Of a DNA stretch of 64,000 bases, positions 13,070 to 22,636 are shown piece by piece. Source of the stretch: Dokdonella sp. (GTDB lineage Bacteria > Pseudomonadota > Gammaproteobacteria > Xanthomonadales > Rhodanobacteraceae); contig JANQAE010000002.1 of the NCBI GenBank assembly GCA_024707225.1, positions 620,001-684,000 of the forward strand, written 5' to 3'. Both the position numbers and the translations under genes were made by a program. Positions within the stretch are counted from its first letter, which is position 1. Each line of letters begins with the position of its first letter. Below the pieces are notes generated by a model, which saw only the letters and a list, made by a program, of their open reading frames with translations, was not told where the DNA came from and made no database searches.

Positions 13070-14458
13070 ATGTCCCTCCGCCACGCTGCAGTTCCCCTTC
13101 TCCTCGTCGTCGCGCTCGGCCTCGACGCCGCGCCGGCCACGGCCGACGGCTTCGCCGCCACCGGCTCGATGATCACCGCGCGCCAGAAGGCGGTCGCCAC
13201 GCCGCTGGCCGACGGCCGCGTCCTGATCACCGGCGGGCGCATCAGCCCGGCGGCGATGTCCAAGACACGCAAGGCCGAGATCTACGATCCGGCCACCGGC
13301 ACCTTCACGGCGACCGGCGACATGCTGACCGCACGCCAGGACCACAATGCGGTCCGTCTGGCCGACGGTCGCGTGCTCGTCTTCAACGGCGGCGACCTGT
13401 TCGCGCCGCTCAACGGCGATCCCGGCACGCCGGCCGAGATCTACGATCCGGCCACCGGCACGTTCAGCGCGACCGCGCCGCTGCTGGTCGAGCGCGATCT
13501 CGGCTCGGCCACGCTGCTGGCCGACGGCCGCGTGCTGATCGCCGGCGGCCGCGGCTGCGGGCCCTGCCTGGACCTCGGCGGCGGCGTGTCGACGCTGCGC
13601 GATACCGAGGTCGTCGAGCTCTACGATCCGCAGACCGGGCAGTTCAGCGCGGCCGGCGCGATGAGTTCATCGCGCGGACTGACCGCGCTGCTGCCGCTGG
13701 CCGACGGCGGGGCGGTCGTGATCGGCGGCTACCGCGAGACGGTCGAGGAGGTCGACGGCGAGATCCGCGTCGTCAACGAGGCGCTGGCCACGGCCGAGCG
13801 CTTCGACCCCGCCTCCGCGCAGTTCACGCTGCTGGCCGGCACGATGGCGCAGGGCCGCGCCGGCCACGCCGCGGCGTTGCTCGGTGACGGCCGCGTGCTG
13901 GTCGCCTACGGCGCGCTCGACGTCAAGATGCTGCCGGCCCCGGCCGCCACCGAGCTGCTCGATCCGGCGACCGGCCAGTTCTCGGCGATCGGCGCGCCAC
14001 TGGCCGATCGGCCGCTGTTCGGCCTCGGCGTGACGCTGGGCGACGGTCGCGTGCTGTTCGCCGGCGGCGATCAGGACCAGGCCAACACGGCCGATCTGAT
14101 CGATGTCGCCGACGGCGGCGCGAAGCGCCACCTGACGATGCTGCGCAAGCACATCTACCACGTCGTCGCGCCGCTGCCGGGCGGCCGCGCCCTGGTCGCC
14201 GGAGGCCTGGATCCGGACAACCCGCCGCTGCCGCGTGGCGGCGCCCAGGTCTACGAGCCCGACGTGGTCGGCGACGTGCTGTTCGCCGACGATTTCGAGG
14301 CGGCGCCGCCGGCGCAGATCGCCACCGGCACCCTGGTCGACACCGATTGCCGGTTCGCGCTGCCGCCTGCGCTGCGCCATGCGCCGCCCGCGGTCGGCGA
14401 GCGCCTGTTGGCGCGACGGTCCAGCGGCGAGCGCTGCAGCGTCCGCTACGCGCCCTGA
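13070..14458 (+). CDS. Secreted Kelch-repeat (galactose-oxidase-type propeller) protein with DFE motif
   Basis: 462 residues. A signal peptide (about 1-24, ending ATA) is followed by seven Kelch-like blades, each marked by 'DGR-V-L-(I/V)-x-GG': ADGRVLITGG, ADGRVLVFNGG, ADGRVLIAGGR, ADGGAVVIGGY, GDGRVLVAYG, GDGRVLFAGGD, PGGRALVAGG. Seven blades would close one propeller. After it comes VLFADDFEA, the same motif found at the C-termini of other secreted proteins in this window, but here followed by about 50 more residues including two Cys. No catalytic residues of galactose oxidase are evident. Function unknown; probably extracellular binding. The start was chosen at the ATG before the signal peptide; the frame is open further upstream. 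Confidence 0.78.
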   Translation: MSLRHAAVPLLLVVALGLDAAPATADGFAATGSMITARQKAVATPLADGRVLITGGRISPAAMSKTRKAEIYDPATGTFTATGDMLTARQDHNAVRLADGRVLVFNGGDLFAPLNGDPGTPAEIYDPATGTFSATAPLLVERDLGSATLLADGRVLIAGGRGCGPCLDLGGGVSTLRDTEVVELYDPQTGQFSAAGAMSSSRGLTALLPLADGGAVVIGGYRETVEEVDGEIRVVNEALATAERFDPASAQFTLLAGTMAQGRAGHAAALLGDGRVLVAYGALDVKMLPAPAATELLDPATGQFSAIGAPLADRPLFGLGVTLGDGRVLFAGGDQDQANTADLIDVADGGAKRHLTMLRKHIYHVVAPLPGGRALVAGGLDPDNPPLPRGGAQVYEPDVVGDVLFADDFEAAPPAQIATGTLVDTDCRFALPPALRHAPPAVGERLLARRSSGERCSVRYAP

Positions 14459-14529
14459 CCGGCCGGCACCGGCCCGCCGCACCTCGGAACAGGGGCGTCC
14501 GGCGGCACGAGCGGCCGCGTGCTGCCGCC

Positions 14530-15453
14530 TCAGCTCAGCGGCAGCACCGTCACGCGCACGTCGAGCTCGTGCGCGCCGCCGCCGAGGATCACGCCGCGCA
14601 GCGGCGAGACGTCGCCGAAGTCGCGTCCCCAGGCGATCGTCACGTGGCCGAGGTCCGGCAACACGTCGTTGGTCGGGTCGAAATCGATCCAGCCGTTGCG
14701 CGGACAATGCACCGAGACCCAGGCGTGCGAGGCATCGGCGCCGATCAGGCGCGGCTGGCCTGGCGGCGGCGCGGTCAGCAGGTAGCCGCTGACGTAGCGC
14801 GCCGGCAGGCCGAGCGCGCGCAGGCAGCCGATCATCAGATGCGCGAAGTCCTGGCACACGCCGCGCCGCCGAGCCAGTACCTCGAGCAGCGGCGTCGCGA
14901 TCTGGGTCGCCTCGGTATCGAAGCGGAACTGGCGATGGATCGCGTGCATCAGCCGACGCACCGCGACCAGCAGCGGCGTGCCCGCCGCGAAGTACGGCTG
15001 CGCGAAATCGATCAGCTCGGCGCCGGCGCGCACGAACGGCGAATCGGCGCGAAACCGGCAGGCTTCGAGCACGGCGGCGTCGGGAGCACGCCCGGCGTGG
15101 TAGGCGTGATGCTCGGCGACCGCCTCCCAGGCCGGCGAATCGGCCGGATCGCGCAGGTCGCCGCGCGCGGTGATCGTCACCTCGGACTCGGCGACCACGA
15201 GCAGGGCGCGATGCGGATGGTCGATCTCGATGCGCGTCAGCGGATTGCCGAAGCAGTCGACGCATTCCTGGCGATACGTCGGCAGCGGATCGATCGTCAG
15301 CCGATGGCCGAGCGTGCGCTGACGCGCGCATGCGCGCGGCGCCAGATGCATCGCCTGCCGCGACACCGAGACGCTGCTCGAGTAGCGATACTCGGTCTCG
15401 TGCACGATGCGGTAGCGGGCGGCGGTGCGGCGCGGCAGCGGTCTGGCGTTCAT
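14530..15453 (-). CDS. Transglutaminase-like protein with N-terminal beta-sandwich
   Basis: 307 residues. The N-terminal half is the bacterial transglutaminase N-terminal domain (RYRIVHETEYRYSSSVSVS). The C-terminal half holds the papain-like triad: Cys in RRGVCQDFAHLMIGCLRALG (about residue 199), His in DASHAWVSVH (about 242) and Asp in GWIDFDPTND (about 257). No signal peptide is visible. It lies 10 bases after the permuted ATP-grasp/alpha-E gene, so they form an operon. In comparative-genomic work such proteins accompany ATP-grasp/alpha-E genes and are predicted to cut or join amide bonds in a peptide product made by that system. The larger relative at 45411-48734 would be the third member. 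Confidence 0.88.
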   Translation of the reverse strand: MNARPLPRRTAARYRIVHETEYRYSSSVSVSRQAMHLAPRACARQRTLGHRLTIDPLPTYRQECVDCFGNPLTRIEIDHPHRALLVVAESEVTITARGDLRDPADSPAWEAVAEHHAYHAGRAPDAAVLEACRFRADSPFVRAGAELIDFAQPYFAAGTPLLVAVRRLMHAIHRQFRFDTEATQIATPLLEVLARRRGVCQDFAHLMIGCLRALGLPARYVSGYLLTAPPPGQPRLIGADASHAWVSVHCPRNGWIDFDPTNDVLPDLGHVTIAWGRDFGDVSPLRGVILGGGAHELDVRVTVLPLS

Positions 15454-15463
15454 CGGTGCGTGC

Positions 15464-18046
15464 TCAGGCCGACACGATCGGCCGGCTGACGTCGACGTGC
15501 GCGAAGTGCCGCAGCGCGAGCTCGTCGGAGACCTCGCGCGCGGTCGCGGCGGCGTCCTCGAGCAGGCCGGCGATCGCGCGGGCGGCCTCGTCGCGCAGCT
15601 CATCGCCGAACAGCGAGTCCTCGAGCGCGGCCAGGTCGCAGCCGTCGAGCCGGTCGGCGACCGCGGCGAAGCGCTCGGCGCAGGCGCTGTCGAAGCGCGC
15701 GTCGAGCGTCTGGAGCTCGCGCGCCAGTTCGCGCGCCTGGAACACGACCGAGTGCGGGTTGGCCGGATCGCAGACGATCAGGTCGAGCGCCGGGATCGCC
15801 TGCGGCGCCGACACGTAGCGCATGCGGTAGGTGATGATGCTGTCGGCCAGCTCGAGCAGCCATTCGAGCGTCGCCGGATCGCTGCGCGGCCGGTGCCGCA
15901 GCAGCCAGGCGGTGACGTCGGCGACGAACTGCAGGCGCTCGATGCGGCGGCCGACGACCAGGAAGCGCCAGCCGTCGTCGCGCGTCATGTCGTCGAACGC
16001 GAAGCCGGCCAGCGCCGAAGTCGCCAGCAGCACGCGGTTGAGCAGGTCGAGCGTCTCGCCGAGGTCGGCGCGCTCGCGCGCCAGCGCCTGCGCTTCGCGC
16101 TGGATCTCCATCAGGCCGCGCCAGTTCTCCTGCGAGAGCCGGCCGCGCACCTGCGAGGCCGACCAGAGCAGGCCGCCGAGCACCTGGGCCAGGCTGTTCG
16201 GCGCGGCATCGTCGACGACCGCGGCGAGCAGCGCCTCGCGGACCGGCCGTCCGGCCGCGATCAGCTCCAGGTGACGGCAGGTGTCGAGCGCGGCCGCCAG
16301 TGCCGGCGTCGCGGCGCCGCCACCGGTCTCGACGTAGCGGCTCAGCACCACGCGCAGCAGACGCGTGGTGTCCTCGCTGCGCTCGGCGTAGCGGCCGACC
16401 CAGAACAGGTTCTCGATCAGTCGCGACGGCAGGAAGTCGTCGTGGCGGACGATGTCGCGCGCGCCGAGCGGCCGCTGCTGCGGCGGCTCGGCGCCGGCGA
16501 TGCGCGCTGGCGCCAGCACCCAGGTGTCCTTGCTGCCGCCGCCGCGCTGCATCGAGACGACGCGCGCGCCGGCCCTGGCGGCGATCCGCGACAGCGCGCC
16601 GGGCATCACCTGATAGCCGCCGTCGGCGGTCGCGACCGCGTAGGCGCGCAGGCTGATCGCGCGCGGCACGATCGGCATGCGCGCGTGCTGGCGCTGCCAG
16701 ACCGGTGCCTGCGACAGCTGCACCAGCTCCTGCGCGACCCAGTGGCCCGGCGCCTGCGCGATGCGTGCGCGCAGCTCGGCCAGGCGCGCGCGGCCGAGCT
16801 CGGGCCCGAACAGCGGCTCGCTGCGGCGCGACGGAAATGCCGGTTTGACGACCAGGCGGTGCAGCTCGGTCAAGGCCTCGGCGCAGACCGGCGGCTCGCC
16901 GCACCACCAGGTCGCGACCGACGGCAACCGCAACGCTTCGCCGAGCACGCGCTCGCACACCGCCGGCAGGAAGCCGAACAGGCCGGGCGATTCGAGCACG
17001 CCGCTGCCGAGCGCATTGGCGACCAGCACGCGGCCGGCGCGCACCGCGGCGAGCAGGCCCGGCACGCCGAGCGCCGAATCGCCGCGCAGCTCGAGCGGAT
17101 CGCAGTAGTCGTCGTCGACGCGGCGCAGGATCGCGTGCACGCGGCGCAGGCCGTCCAGCGTCTTCATGAAGACCGTGTCGGCGCGCACGATCAGGTCCTG
17201 GCCTTCGACCAGCGGCATGCCGAGCAGGCGCGCCAGATAGACGTGCTCGAAGTAGGTCTCGTTGAAGCGGCCCGGCGTCAGCAGCACGCCGAGCGGCGTC
17301 TCGCCGGCAGCGGCCGGCGCGAGGCGCTGCAGCGTCGTCTGCAGCGTGCGGAAGAAGCCGCCGATGTCCTGCACGCGCAGGTCGCGGAACGGCTCGGGAA
17401 ACGCGCGCGAGATGATCTGCCGGTTCTCGGCCGCGTAGCCGGCACCGGACGGCGCCTGCGTGCGGTCGGCGACGACCCACCAGCGTCCGTCCGGCGCGCG
17501 CGCCAGATCGACCGCGTACAGATGCAGGTGCCGCCCGCCGGGCGGCACGATGCCCTGGCACGGCCACAGGAAGTTGTCGTGGCCGAAGATCAGCTCCGGC
17601 GGCAGCAGGCCGTCGGCGAGCAGGGTCTGCGGGCCGTACAGATCGGCCAGGACCGCATCGAGCAGGCGTGCGCGCTGTGCCACGCCGGCAGCCAGCGCCT
17701 GCCATTCGTCGGCCTCGAGGATCTGCGGCAGCAGGTCCAGCTCCCACGGCCGGTCGGTGCCCTTGGCGTCGGCGTAGACGTTGTAGGTGACGCCGTTCTC
17801 GCGGATCTGCCGGGCGACCAGGTCCAGGCGATGGCGCATCTGCGCCGCGCCGCCGCGCTCGATGCCGGTCATGAAGTGCCGCCAGTGCGCGCGCAGCTCG
17901 CCGCGCGCGTCGAGCAGTTCGTGATGGCGCGCGGGATCGAGCTCGTACTGGCCGAGCAGAGCGGCGGTGCGAAGATCGGAGCTGGGCGTCATGCGGTCGT
18001 TCGGTGCGCGATCGGCAGCGGGCGATGCGCAAGAATGACCATGCAT
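15464..18046 (-). CDS. Circularly permuted ATP-grasp / alpha-E domain fusion protein
   Basis: 860 residues. The first about 500 residues match the circularly permuted ATP-grasp family: MRHRLDLVARQIRENGVTYN, DRTQAPSGAGYAAENR, FNETYFEHVYLARLLGMPLV and RADTVFMKTLDGLRRVHAI, then VLVANALGSGVLESP and a lysine-rich pocket segment HRLVVKPAF. The last about 310 residues are the all-helical alpha-E domain (ENLFWVGRYAERSEDTTRLL through SIITYRMRYVSAPQ). In many genomes these are two genes; here they are one chain. ATP-grasp enzymes form amide bonds using ATP, and this family is predicted to be a peptide ligase, but its product is unknown. The GTG/ATG choice is settled by ggaa before the ATG at 18046; an ATG 18 codons later is possible. 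Confidence 0.88.
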   Translation of the reverse strand: MHGHSCASPAADRAPNDRMTPSSDLRTAALLGQYELDPARHHELLDARGELRAHWRHFMTGIERGGAAQMRHRLDLVARQIRENGVTYNVYADAKGTDRPWELDLLPQILEADEWQALAAGVAQRARLLDAVLADLYGPQTLLADGLLPPELIFGHDNFLWPCQGIVPPGGRHLHLYAVDLARAPDGRWWVVADRTQAPSGAGYAAENRQIISRAFPEPFRDLRVQDIGGFFRTLQTTLQRLAPAAAGETPLGVLLTPGRFNETYFEHVYLARLLGMPLVEGQDLIVRADTVFMKTLDGLRRVHAILRRVDDDYCDPLELRGDSALGVPGLLAAVRAGRVLVANALGSGVLESPGLFGFLPAVCERVLGEALRLPSVATWWCGEPPVCAEALTELHRLVVKPAFPSRRSEPLFGPELGRARLAELRARIAQAPGHWVAQELVQLSQAPVWQRQHARMPIVPRAISLRAYAVATADGGYQVMPGALSRIAARAGARVVSMQRGGGSKDTWVLAPARIAGAEPPQQRPLGARDIVRHDDFLPSRLIENLFWVGRYAERSEDTTRLLRVVLSRYVETGGGAATPALAAALDTCRHLELIAAGRPVREALLAAVVDDAAPNSLAQVLGGLLWSASQVRGRLSQENWRGLMEIQREAQALARERADLGETLDLLNRVLLATSALAGFAFDDMTRDDGWRFLVVGRRIERLQFVADVTAWLLRHRPRSDPATLEWLLELADSIITYRMRYVSAPQAIPALDLIVCDPANPHSVVFQARELARELQTLDARFDSACAERFAAVADRLDGCDLAALEDSLFGDELRDEAARAIAGLLEDAAATAREVSDELALRHFAHVDVSRPIVSA

Positions 18047-18076
18047 TCAGGTTCCGGCAAGCCGGCGGCGTCGCGC

Positions 18077-19827
18077 TCAGCGGCCGCCGCCGCCTCCGCC
18101 GCCACCGCCGCCGCCCGAAAAGCCGCCGCCACCGGCACCCGAGCCGCTGCCGGGCGGCGTCGAGGCCGATGCGATCGTCGCGCTGAGTCCGCTGCCGACC
18201 GCGCGCGTCAGCTGGGCCGGGTCGAGCGTGTGACCGCCGTGGTACCAGGCGATGCCGGCCGTCGCCGCGCCGCCGCCGCGGCGCTGCCGACGGCGGCCGT
18301 GAAGCGGCGCGTCCAGGCTTCCTCGACGTCGAGCGCGACCGCGTACGGCAGCAGGCGCTCGTAGTGCGCGGCGTCGATCGCCGGCTCGGGTCCGCGCAGG
18401 CCGCCGAGCTCGGTGCGCTCGGCGACGCCGAGATAGCGCCGGAAGCCTTCGATCTCGTCGAGCAGGCGCCGCCCTTGCACGGTCGGCGCCTGCACGAGGA
18501 AGCCGAACACGATCGCCACGACGATCATCGCCAGGCCCGTCGCGAGCACCAGCGGCATGCCGCCACCGCCGTTGCGGGCCAGTACCAGCGCCGCGATCGT
18601 CATCGCCAGCGCGAACACGAATGCGGTGACGGTGCTGCCGAGATGGCGCGCGAAGTAGGCCGGGTGGAACGTCCGCTCGAGCACGCCCTGCTGCGCGCTC
18701 TGCGCCTTGCGCAGCGTCTCGGCCTGGGTATGGTCGAGCAGCAGCCGCTCGCCGCCGGCGAACAGGCCGTCCAGCAGGGCCGCCTCGTCCTCCGGCAGGA
18801 TCGGACCGGCATCGCCGGTCCGCGTCAGCGTCCACGGTTGCTCGGCCTCCTTCGCCGCGTCGTGATCGATCCGCAGCCGGCCGGCGACGCCGAGCGCGAG
18901 CACGCCGGCGCTGAAGCAGCGCGTGTCGTAGCTCGTGCGGCGCATGAAGCGCAGCGCAGCCGGCGAATGGCCCGCCGGCGGCTCGTAGCGCGGGATGATC
19001 ACGCCGGCCGGCGGATCGCGGCCGATCCGATGCCAGCGCACGAAGCAGCCGATCAGCAGGACCGCCAGCCCGGCCAGCGCGAGCAGCAGCGCGCGGTTGT
19101 CGGAGAAGAACCAGACCCAGCGCTGCCCGGTCGTGGGTTCGGCCAGCACGCCTTTCGGGAACGACAGCACGATCGTGAGGCCCTCGCCCGGCGCCAGCGG
19201 CGCGGTCAGGCGCCACTGTGCGCGGCCCGGCGCCGGCAGCGTCGCCGCAAAGGCCTGTCCCTTGGCGCCCTGCGGCCCGGTATAGCCTTCCGCCGCGAGC
19301 GCGGCCACCGGGACCGGCTGCGGCAGCACGACCTCGACGCTGCCGGCATCGATCGGAAACGCCCAGCCGGTGCCGATGGCGTTCCAGTAGAGCTCGTCGT
19401 GGTCGGCGAAGAAGCCGATCTGCCGCGAGGTGCGATAACGCAGCGTATAGCGGTGCACGGCCGGTCGCTCGATCGCGGTGTCGTCGCCGGTGTTGATGCG
19501 CACGCCGTTGCGGCGGCGCTCGGTGAACCAGGGCTCCTCCGCGCCGTTGCGTTCGACGCCGAGCATCTGGAAATCGACCACGACGCGGTTGCCGTAGCGG
19601 TCCTGGTAGCGCGTCGGGAAGTCGCGGTAGATGCCGCGATTGATCCGCTCGCCTTCGGCGCGCACGGTGATCTGCTCGGTCACCTCGAGCATGCCGTCGG
19701 CCTCGATCCGGATCGTGCTGTCGTAGGACACGATCCGCTCGTCGGCGGCTGCGCTGCCCGCGACCGCGAACGCGCCGAGCACGGCGCCGAGCAGGAGCCG
19801 TGCGATGCGCATCTGCAAGCGGCTCAT
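18077..19827 (-). CDS. DUF2207 membrane protein with glycine-rich tail, frame broken once near 18255-18285
   Basis: Signal peptide (about 1-27), then a DUF2207 extracytoplasmic domain (VSYDSTIRIEADGMLEVTEQ, RGIYRDFPTRYQDRYGN, FFADHDELYWNAIGTGW). Membrane segments lie at about 245-265 and in LGSTVTAFVFALAMTIAALVL plus the following stretch. The frame is sound to RRFTAAVGSAAAA; it then continues one frame over as ATAGIAWYHGGHTLDPAQ and ends in a Gly/Ser-rich tail ([18 protein letters not shown]), as expected for the family. One missing base within a GCGGCGGCG tract explains this; adding a C can restore CCGCGG. The start overlaps the stop of the upstream lemA by 4 bases. The lemA-DUF2207 pairing parallels the lemA-TPM operon at 1721. 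Confidence 0.83.
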
Positions 19828-20375
19828 CGCCCCGCCTCCACCCGCACCGCCGGCCGCTCGTCCTCGCGGGCCTGGTAGAACTCGCCGAGACCGAAGCCGA
19901 GCGCGCGTGCGACCAGCAGATCCGGCACGCGCTGGACCGCGTCGTTGTAGTCGCGCACGGCACCGTTGTAATAGCGCCGCGCGTACTGGAGCTGCTCTTC
20001 GATCCGCACCAGATCGCGCTGCAGCTGCAGGAAGTTCTCGCTGGCCTTCAGATCCGGATAGGCCTCCTCGAGCGCGAGCACGCGCGTGACCGCACGCTCG
20101 AGCGCCGCCTCGACCGGCGCCAGCCGGGCCGGTCCGTCGATCGTCAGCGCCTGATCGCGCAGCTCGCTCACCGCAGCGAGCACGTCGCGCTCGTGGCCGG
20201 CGTAGGCCCTGACCGCCGCCACCAGCGGCGGCACCAGGTCGTGCCGGCGCGTCAGCTGGACGTCGACGTCGGCCCAGGCGCCGCGCATCTGGTTGCGCAG
20301 CCGCACCAGACGGTTGAACACCCAGGCCGCGCCGAGCAGCACCGCCGCGAGCATCGCCCCTACGATCCAGATCAC
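19824..20375 (-). CDS. lemA: LemA family protein (second copy)
   Basis: 183 residues. One N-terminal membrane helix without a lipobox (IVGAMLAAVLLGAAWVF), then the LemA helical body: RGAWADVDVQLTRRHDLVPPLV, LEEAYPDLKASENFLQLQRDL and YYNGAVRDYNDAVQRVPDLL. This is the more usual membrane-anchored LemA form, unlike the lipoprotein version at 1721. It starts with GTG, supported by gggag eight bases upstream. Its stop overlaps the DUF2207 gene start (ATGA), so the two products are made together and probably work together at the inner membrane. The function of the pair is unknown. Confidence 0.92.
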   Translation of the reverse strand: MIWIVGAMLAAVLLGAAWVFNRLVRLRNQMRGAWADVDVQLTRRHDLVPPLVAAVRAYAGHERDVLAAVSELRDQALTIDGPARLAPVEAALERAVTRVLALEEAYPDLKASENFLQLQRDLVRIEEQLQYARRYYNGAVRDYNDAVQRVPDLLVARALGFGLGEFYQAREDERPAVRVEAGR

Positions 20376-20429
20376 CCTCGGTCTCCCGTTACGTGCAGCG
20401 CCGGCCGGACCGGAACCAGACGGTCCGCG

Positions 20430-21761
20430 TCAACCGCCGTCGCCGGCGCCGTCGGCGAAGATGCGGTCGCTGGCGCCGCTCAGCTCGGCCAGCATCGCCG
20501 CGTTCATGCGCAGGATCGCGCCGCCGATCGGCCGCGACCAGCCGCCGGCGTCCATATTGGACGGGGTATCGGTGCTGGCGTGATAGTGCGGATAGTTCGT
20601 GTCGTCGCCCTGGATCGTCAGCAGCGCGCGCACGCCGGCCTGAAGGTACGGAATGTGGTCGGAGCCGTACGGGTTGGTGCTGAGCAGGGTACCGAGCTCC
20701 GGCGCATAGGTGGCGGCGACCGCCGCGAAGCGCTCGATGTAGGCGCGGTTCTGCGTATTGGTCTCGAGCAGCACGTCGAGCTGGCCATCGCGGCTGTAGC
20801 CGATCATGTCCATGTTGATCATCGCCGAGACCTTGTCCAGGTCGCCGCCGGCGCGCAACGCGGCCACGTGCGCCGCGCTGCCGTGCAGGCCCTGCTCCTC
20901 GCCCGAATAGCAGACGAAGACGATCGTGCGGCGCGGACGGAACGCAGTGACGGCACGCGCCAGCTCGAGGACGCCGGCGCAGCCCGACGCGTTGTCGTCG
21001 GCGCCCGGCGCGAAGCCCGATCCGATCGCGTCGTAGTGGCCGCCGACGACGATCCAGTCATCCGGCTCGGCACTGCCGGTCCAGGTCGCCGTCACGTTGT
21101 AGAGCGTGCGGCCCTGCAGCGTGAAGCTCGGCTGGCCGACCTGCAGTCCGAGCGACGAAAACCGCTCGCCGAGCCAGTCGCGCGCGGCGAGGATGCCGCT
21201 GCCGAAGCTGTTGCGATCCCAGCCGGCCAGGGTCTCGACGTCGCCGTACCAGCGTCCGGCGTCGATCCGGGCGACCAGTGGCGCCACCAGCGGATCGGCC
21301 GGCGCGGCGGCGCCGTCGGGGCGGTAGCGCCCGATCACCACCTGGTTGCGCGGCAGCGGCTGCCAGTGACCGGGATCGTCCGCGGCGATCGTCTCGCCGT
21401 CGCGGAGCGCGCGCAGCTCCCAGTGGCCGGCACGCGCGAGCGTCACGCCGATCGCGCGGTGCACGGTGGAGGCGCCGTGCGCACAGCCGTCGGCGTGCAG
21501 ATACAGCCGCGCCGGATCGACGCCGTCGAGCACACGCATCGGTGCGAGCGCGCGCTGCGACAGCAGGCGCGGCGTATCGCCGACCAGCAGCAGTTCGTCG
21601 CCGAACTCGGCCCACCAGGCGACGCCGGGCGCCGTCCTGAGCGCTTGCGCGGTCTGCGGCGAGATCTGGTCGATCCGCGCCATCACCGGCTGCGCGGCGG
21701 CGACGCGCAGGCAGCCGAGCGCGAGCAGGACGGCAAGTGTCGAGGCGGTACGCATGCGCAT
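20430..21761 (-). CDS. Secreted M28 family zinc aminopeptidase with IFADG tail
   Basis: 443 residues. Signal peptide at about 1-23, then a pro-like region, then the M28 domain. The metal ligands can be read: His in VVGGHYDAIG, the bridging Asp in PGADDNASGCAG, the Glu pair in YSGEEQGLHGS, Asp in NMDMIGYS and His in YPHYHASTDTPSNMD. All expected residues are present, so it should be active and release N-terminal amino acids from peptides outside the cytoplasm. The C-terminus is ASDRIFADGAGDGG, a variant of the IFADGFE tail of other secreted proteins here. gaggag precedes the first of two nearby ATG codons. It is upstream of lemA-DUF2207 but 54 bases away. Confidence 0.92.
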   Translation of the reverse strand: MRMRTASTLAVLLALGCLRVAAAQPVMARIDQISPQTAQALRTAPGVAWWAEFGDELLLVGDTPRLLSQRALAPMRVLDGVDPARLYLHADGCAHGASTVHRAIGVTLARAGHWELRALRDGETIAADDPGHWQPLPRNQVVIGRYRPDGAAAPADPLVAPLVARIDAGRWYGDVETLAGWDRNSFGSGILAARDWLGERFSSLGLQVGQPSFTLQGRTLYNVTATWTGSAEPDDWIVVGGHYDAIGSGFAPGADDNASGCAGVLELARAVTAFRPRRTIVFVCYSGEEQGLHGSAAHVAALRAGGDLDKVSAMINMDMIGYSRDGQLDVLLETNTQNRAYIERFAAVAATYAPELGTLLSTNPYGSDHIPYLQAGVRALLTIQGDDTNYPHYHASTDTPSNMDAGGWSRPIGGAILRMNAAMLAELSGASDRIFADGAGDGG

Positions 21762-21930
21762 CGGAAGCTCCTCAGGAGTCGGACATGGTAACGCCGCGGG
21801 CGGGCGGCACCCGCCTCGGCGCTTCCTCGGAACCGCATGCGTTTGTTAATCTCGCGGCGCAGCACGGCGGGCCCGGGGATTCGGAACGTCCCGACGCCCT
21901 TTCGCATCGCTTCCTAGGGGACCCCACGAC

Positions 21931-22521
21931 ATGAACGCAACGCCGCTCCTCCTTTCCGCCGTCCTGGTGTCGGCGTTCGCCGCCAACGCCCAGGCCCGCT
22001 CGCCGCTGACCAGCGTGGTGCCGTCGGTGTCGCCGGTCACGGTCGTCCCGACCGGCAGCTGCGCCTCGCCGACCGGCGAGATCACCGGCTCGCCGTCCAG
22101 CGGCAGCGGCAACACCAGCGGTGGCGCCAACAACGTGCCGGGCCTGCCGGATACCGGCGGCCTCTGCGACGAGTATGCGTGGGAACCCGACAACCGCGAC
22201 GGTCCGGAAGACATCTGGGTGTTCACGCCGGGCGCATCGAACAATCTGACGTTCTCGATCTCCGGCGCCGACAGCTGGGATCCGGCGATCTACATCCTCG
22301 AGACCTGCGGTGACGCCAACAGCTGCGTGATCGGCACCGACGACGTCGGCGGCCAGCGCACGCCGACCGTGACATCCTCGTTCACGCCGGGTCAGACCTA
22401 CTACTTCTACGTCGACTCGTACTATCCGCCGACCGGCGGCGACGAGCCCGGCGCCGGTCCGTACACGCTGAACGTGAGCGGCACCTTCCCGGTCTCGCTG
22501 ACCGAGTTCACGATCGACTGA
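21931..22521 (+). CDS. Secreted beta-sandwich protein, paralogue of 50313-50849
   Basis: 196 residues. Signal peptide at about 1-22 (ends NAQA). The mature part has four Cys and motifs shared with the protein at 50313-50849: SCASPTGEIT, CDEYAWEP, NNLTFSI, DPAIYILETCGD, YYFYVDSYYPP and the C-terminus NVSGTFPVSLTEFTID. The fold looks like the pre-peptidase C-terminal type beta sandwich found on secreted peptidases, but here it is free-standing. A tandem Ser/Gly/Asn-rich loop (about 50-70) is absent from the paralogue. No catalytic residues are seen. It probably binds or displays something outside the cell; the function is not known. Confidence 0.75.
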   Translation: MNATPLLLSAVLVSAFAANAQARSPLTSVVPSVSPVTVVPTGSCASPTGEITGSPSSGSGNTSGGANNVPGLPDTGGLCDEYAWEPDNRDGPEDIWVFTPGASNNLTFSISGADSWDPAIYILETCGDANSCVIGTDDVGGQRTPTVTSSFTPGQTYYFYVDSYYPPTGGDEPGAGPYTLNVSGTFPVSLTEFTID

Positions 22522-22527
22522 CCGGTC

Positions 22528-22549
22528 GCGGCCCGCGCCTGCGGGCCGC
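22528..22549 (+). terminator. Hairpin terminator after the secreted protein gene
   Basis: GCGGCCCGC, GCCT, GCGGGCCGC, starting 7 bases after the stop: a perfect 9-base stem with a 4-base loop followed by ttcct. The T run is short, so termination strength is uncertain. Confidence 0.55.
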
Positions 22550-22636
22550 TTCCTCCGCGCTCCGGTGCGTGTCCGCGGCGTTCTTGCCGCGGTCCGCCGC
22601 GCTGTGGAAGAATGAAACGCAACCGGAGCGCGAACC

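Noticed and set aside
18050-18140. Simple-sequence repeat region (GCC/GGC-rich) as a separate repeat element
   Set aside because: It encodes the glycine-rich tail of the DUF2207 protein, expected for that family.
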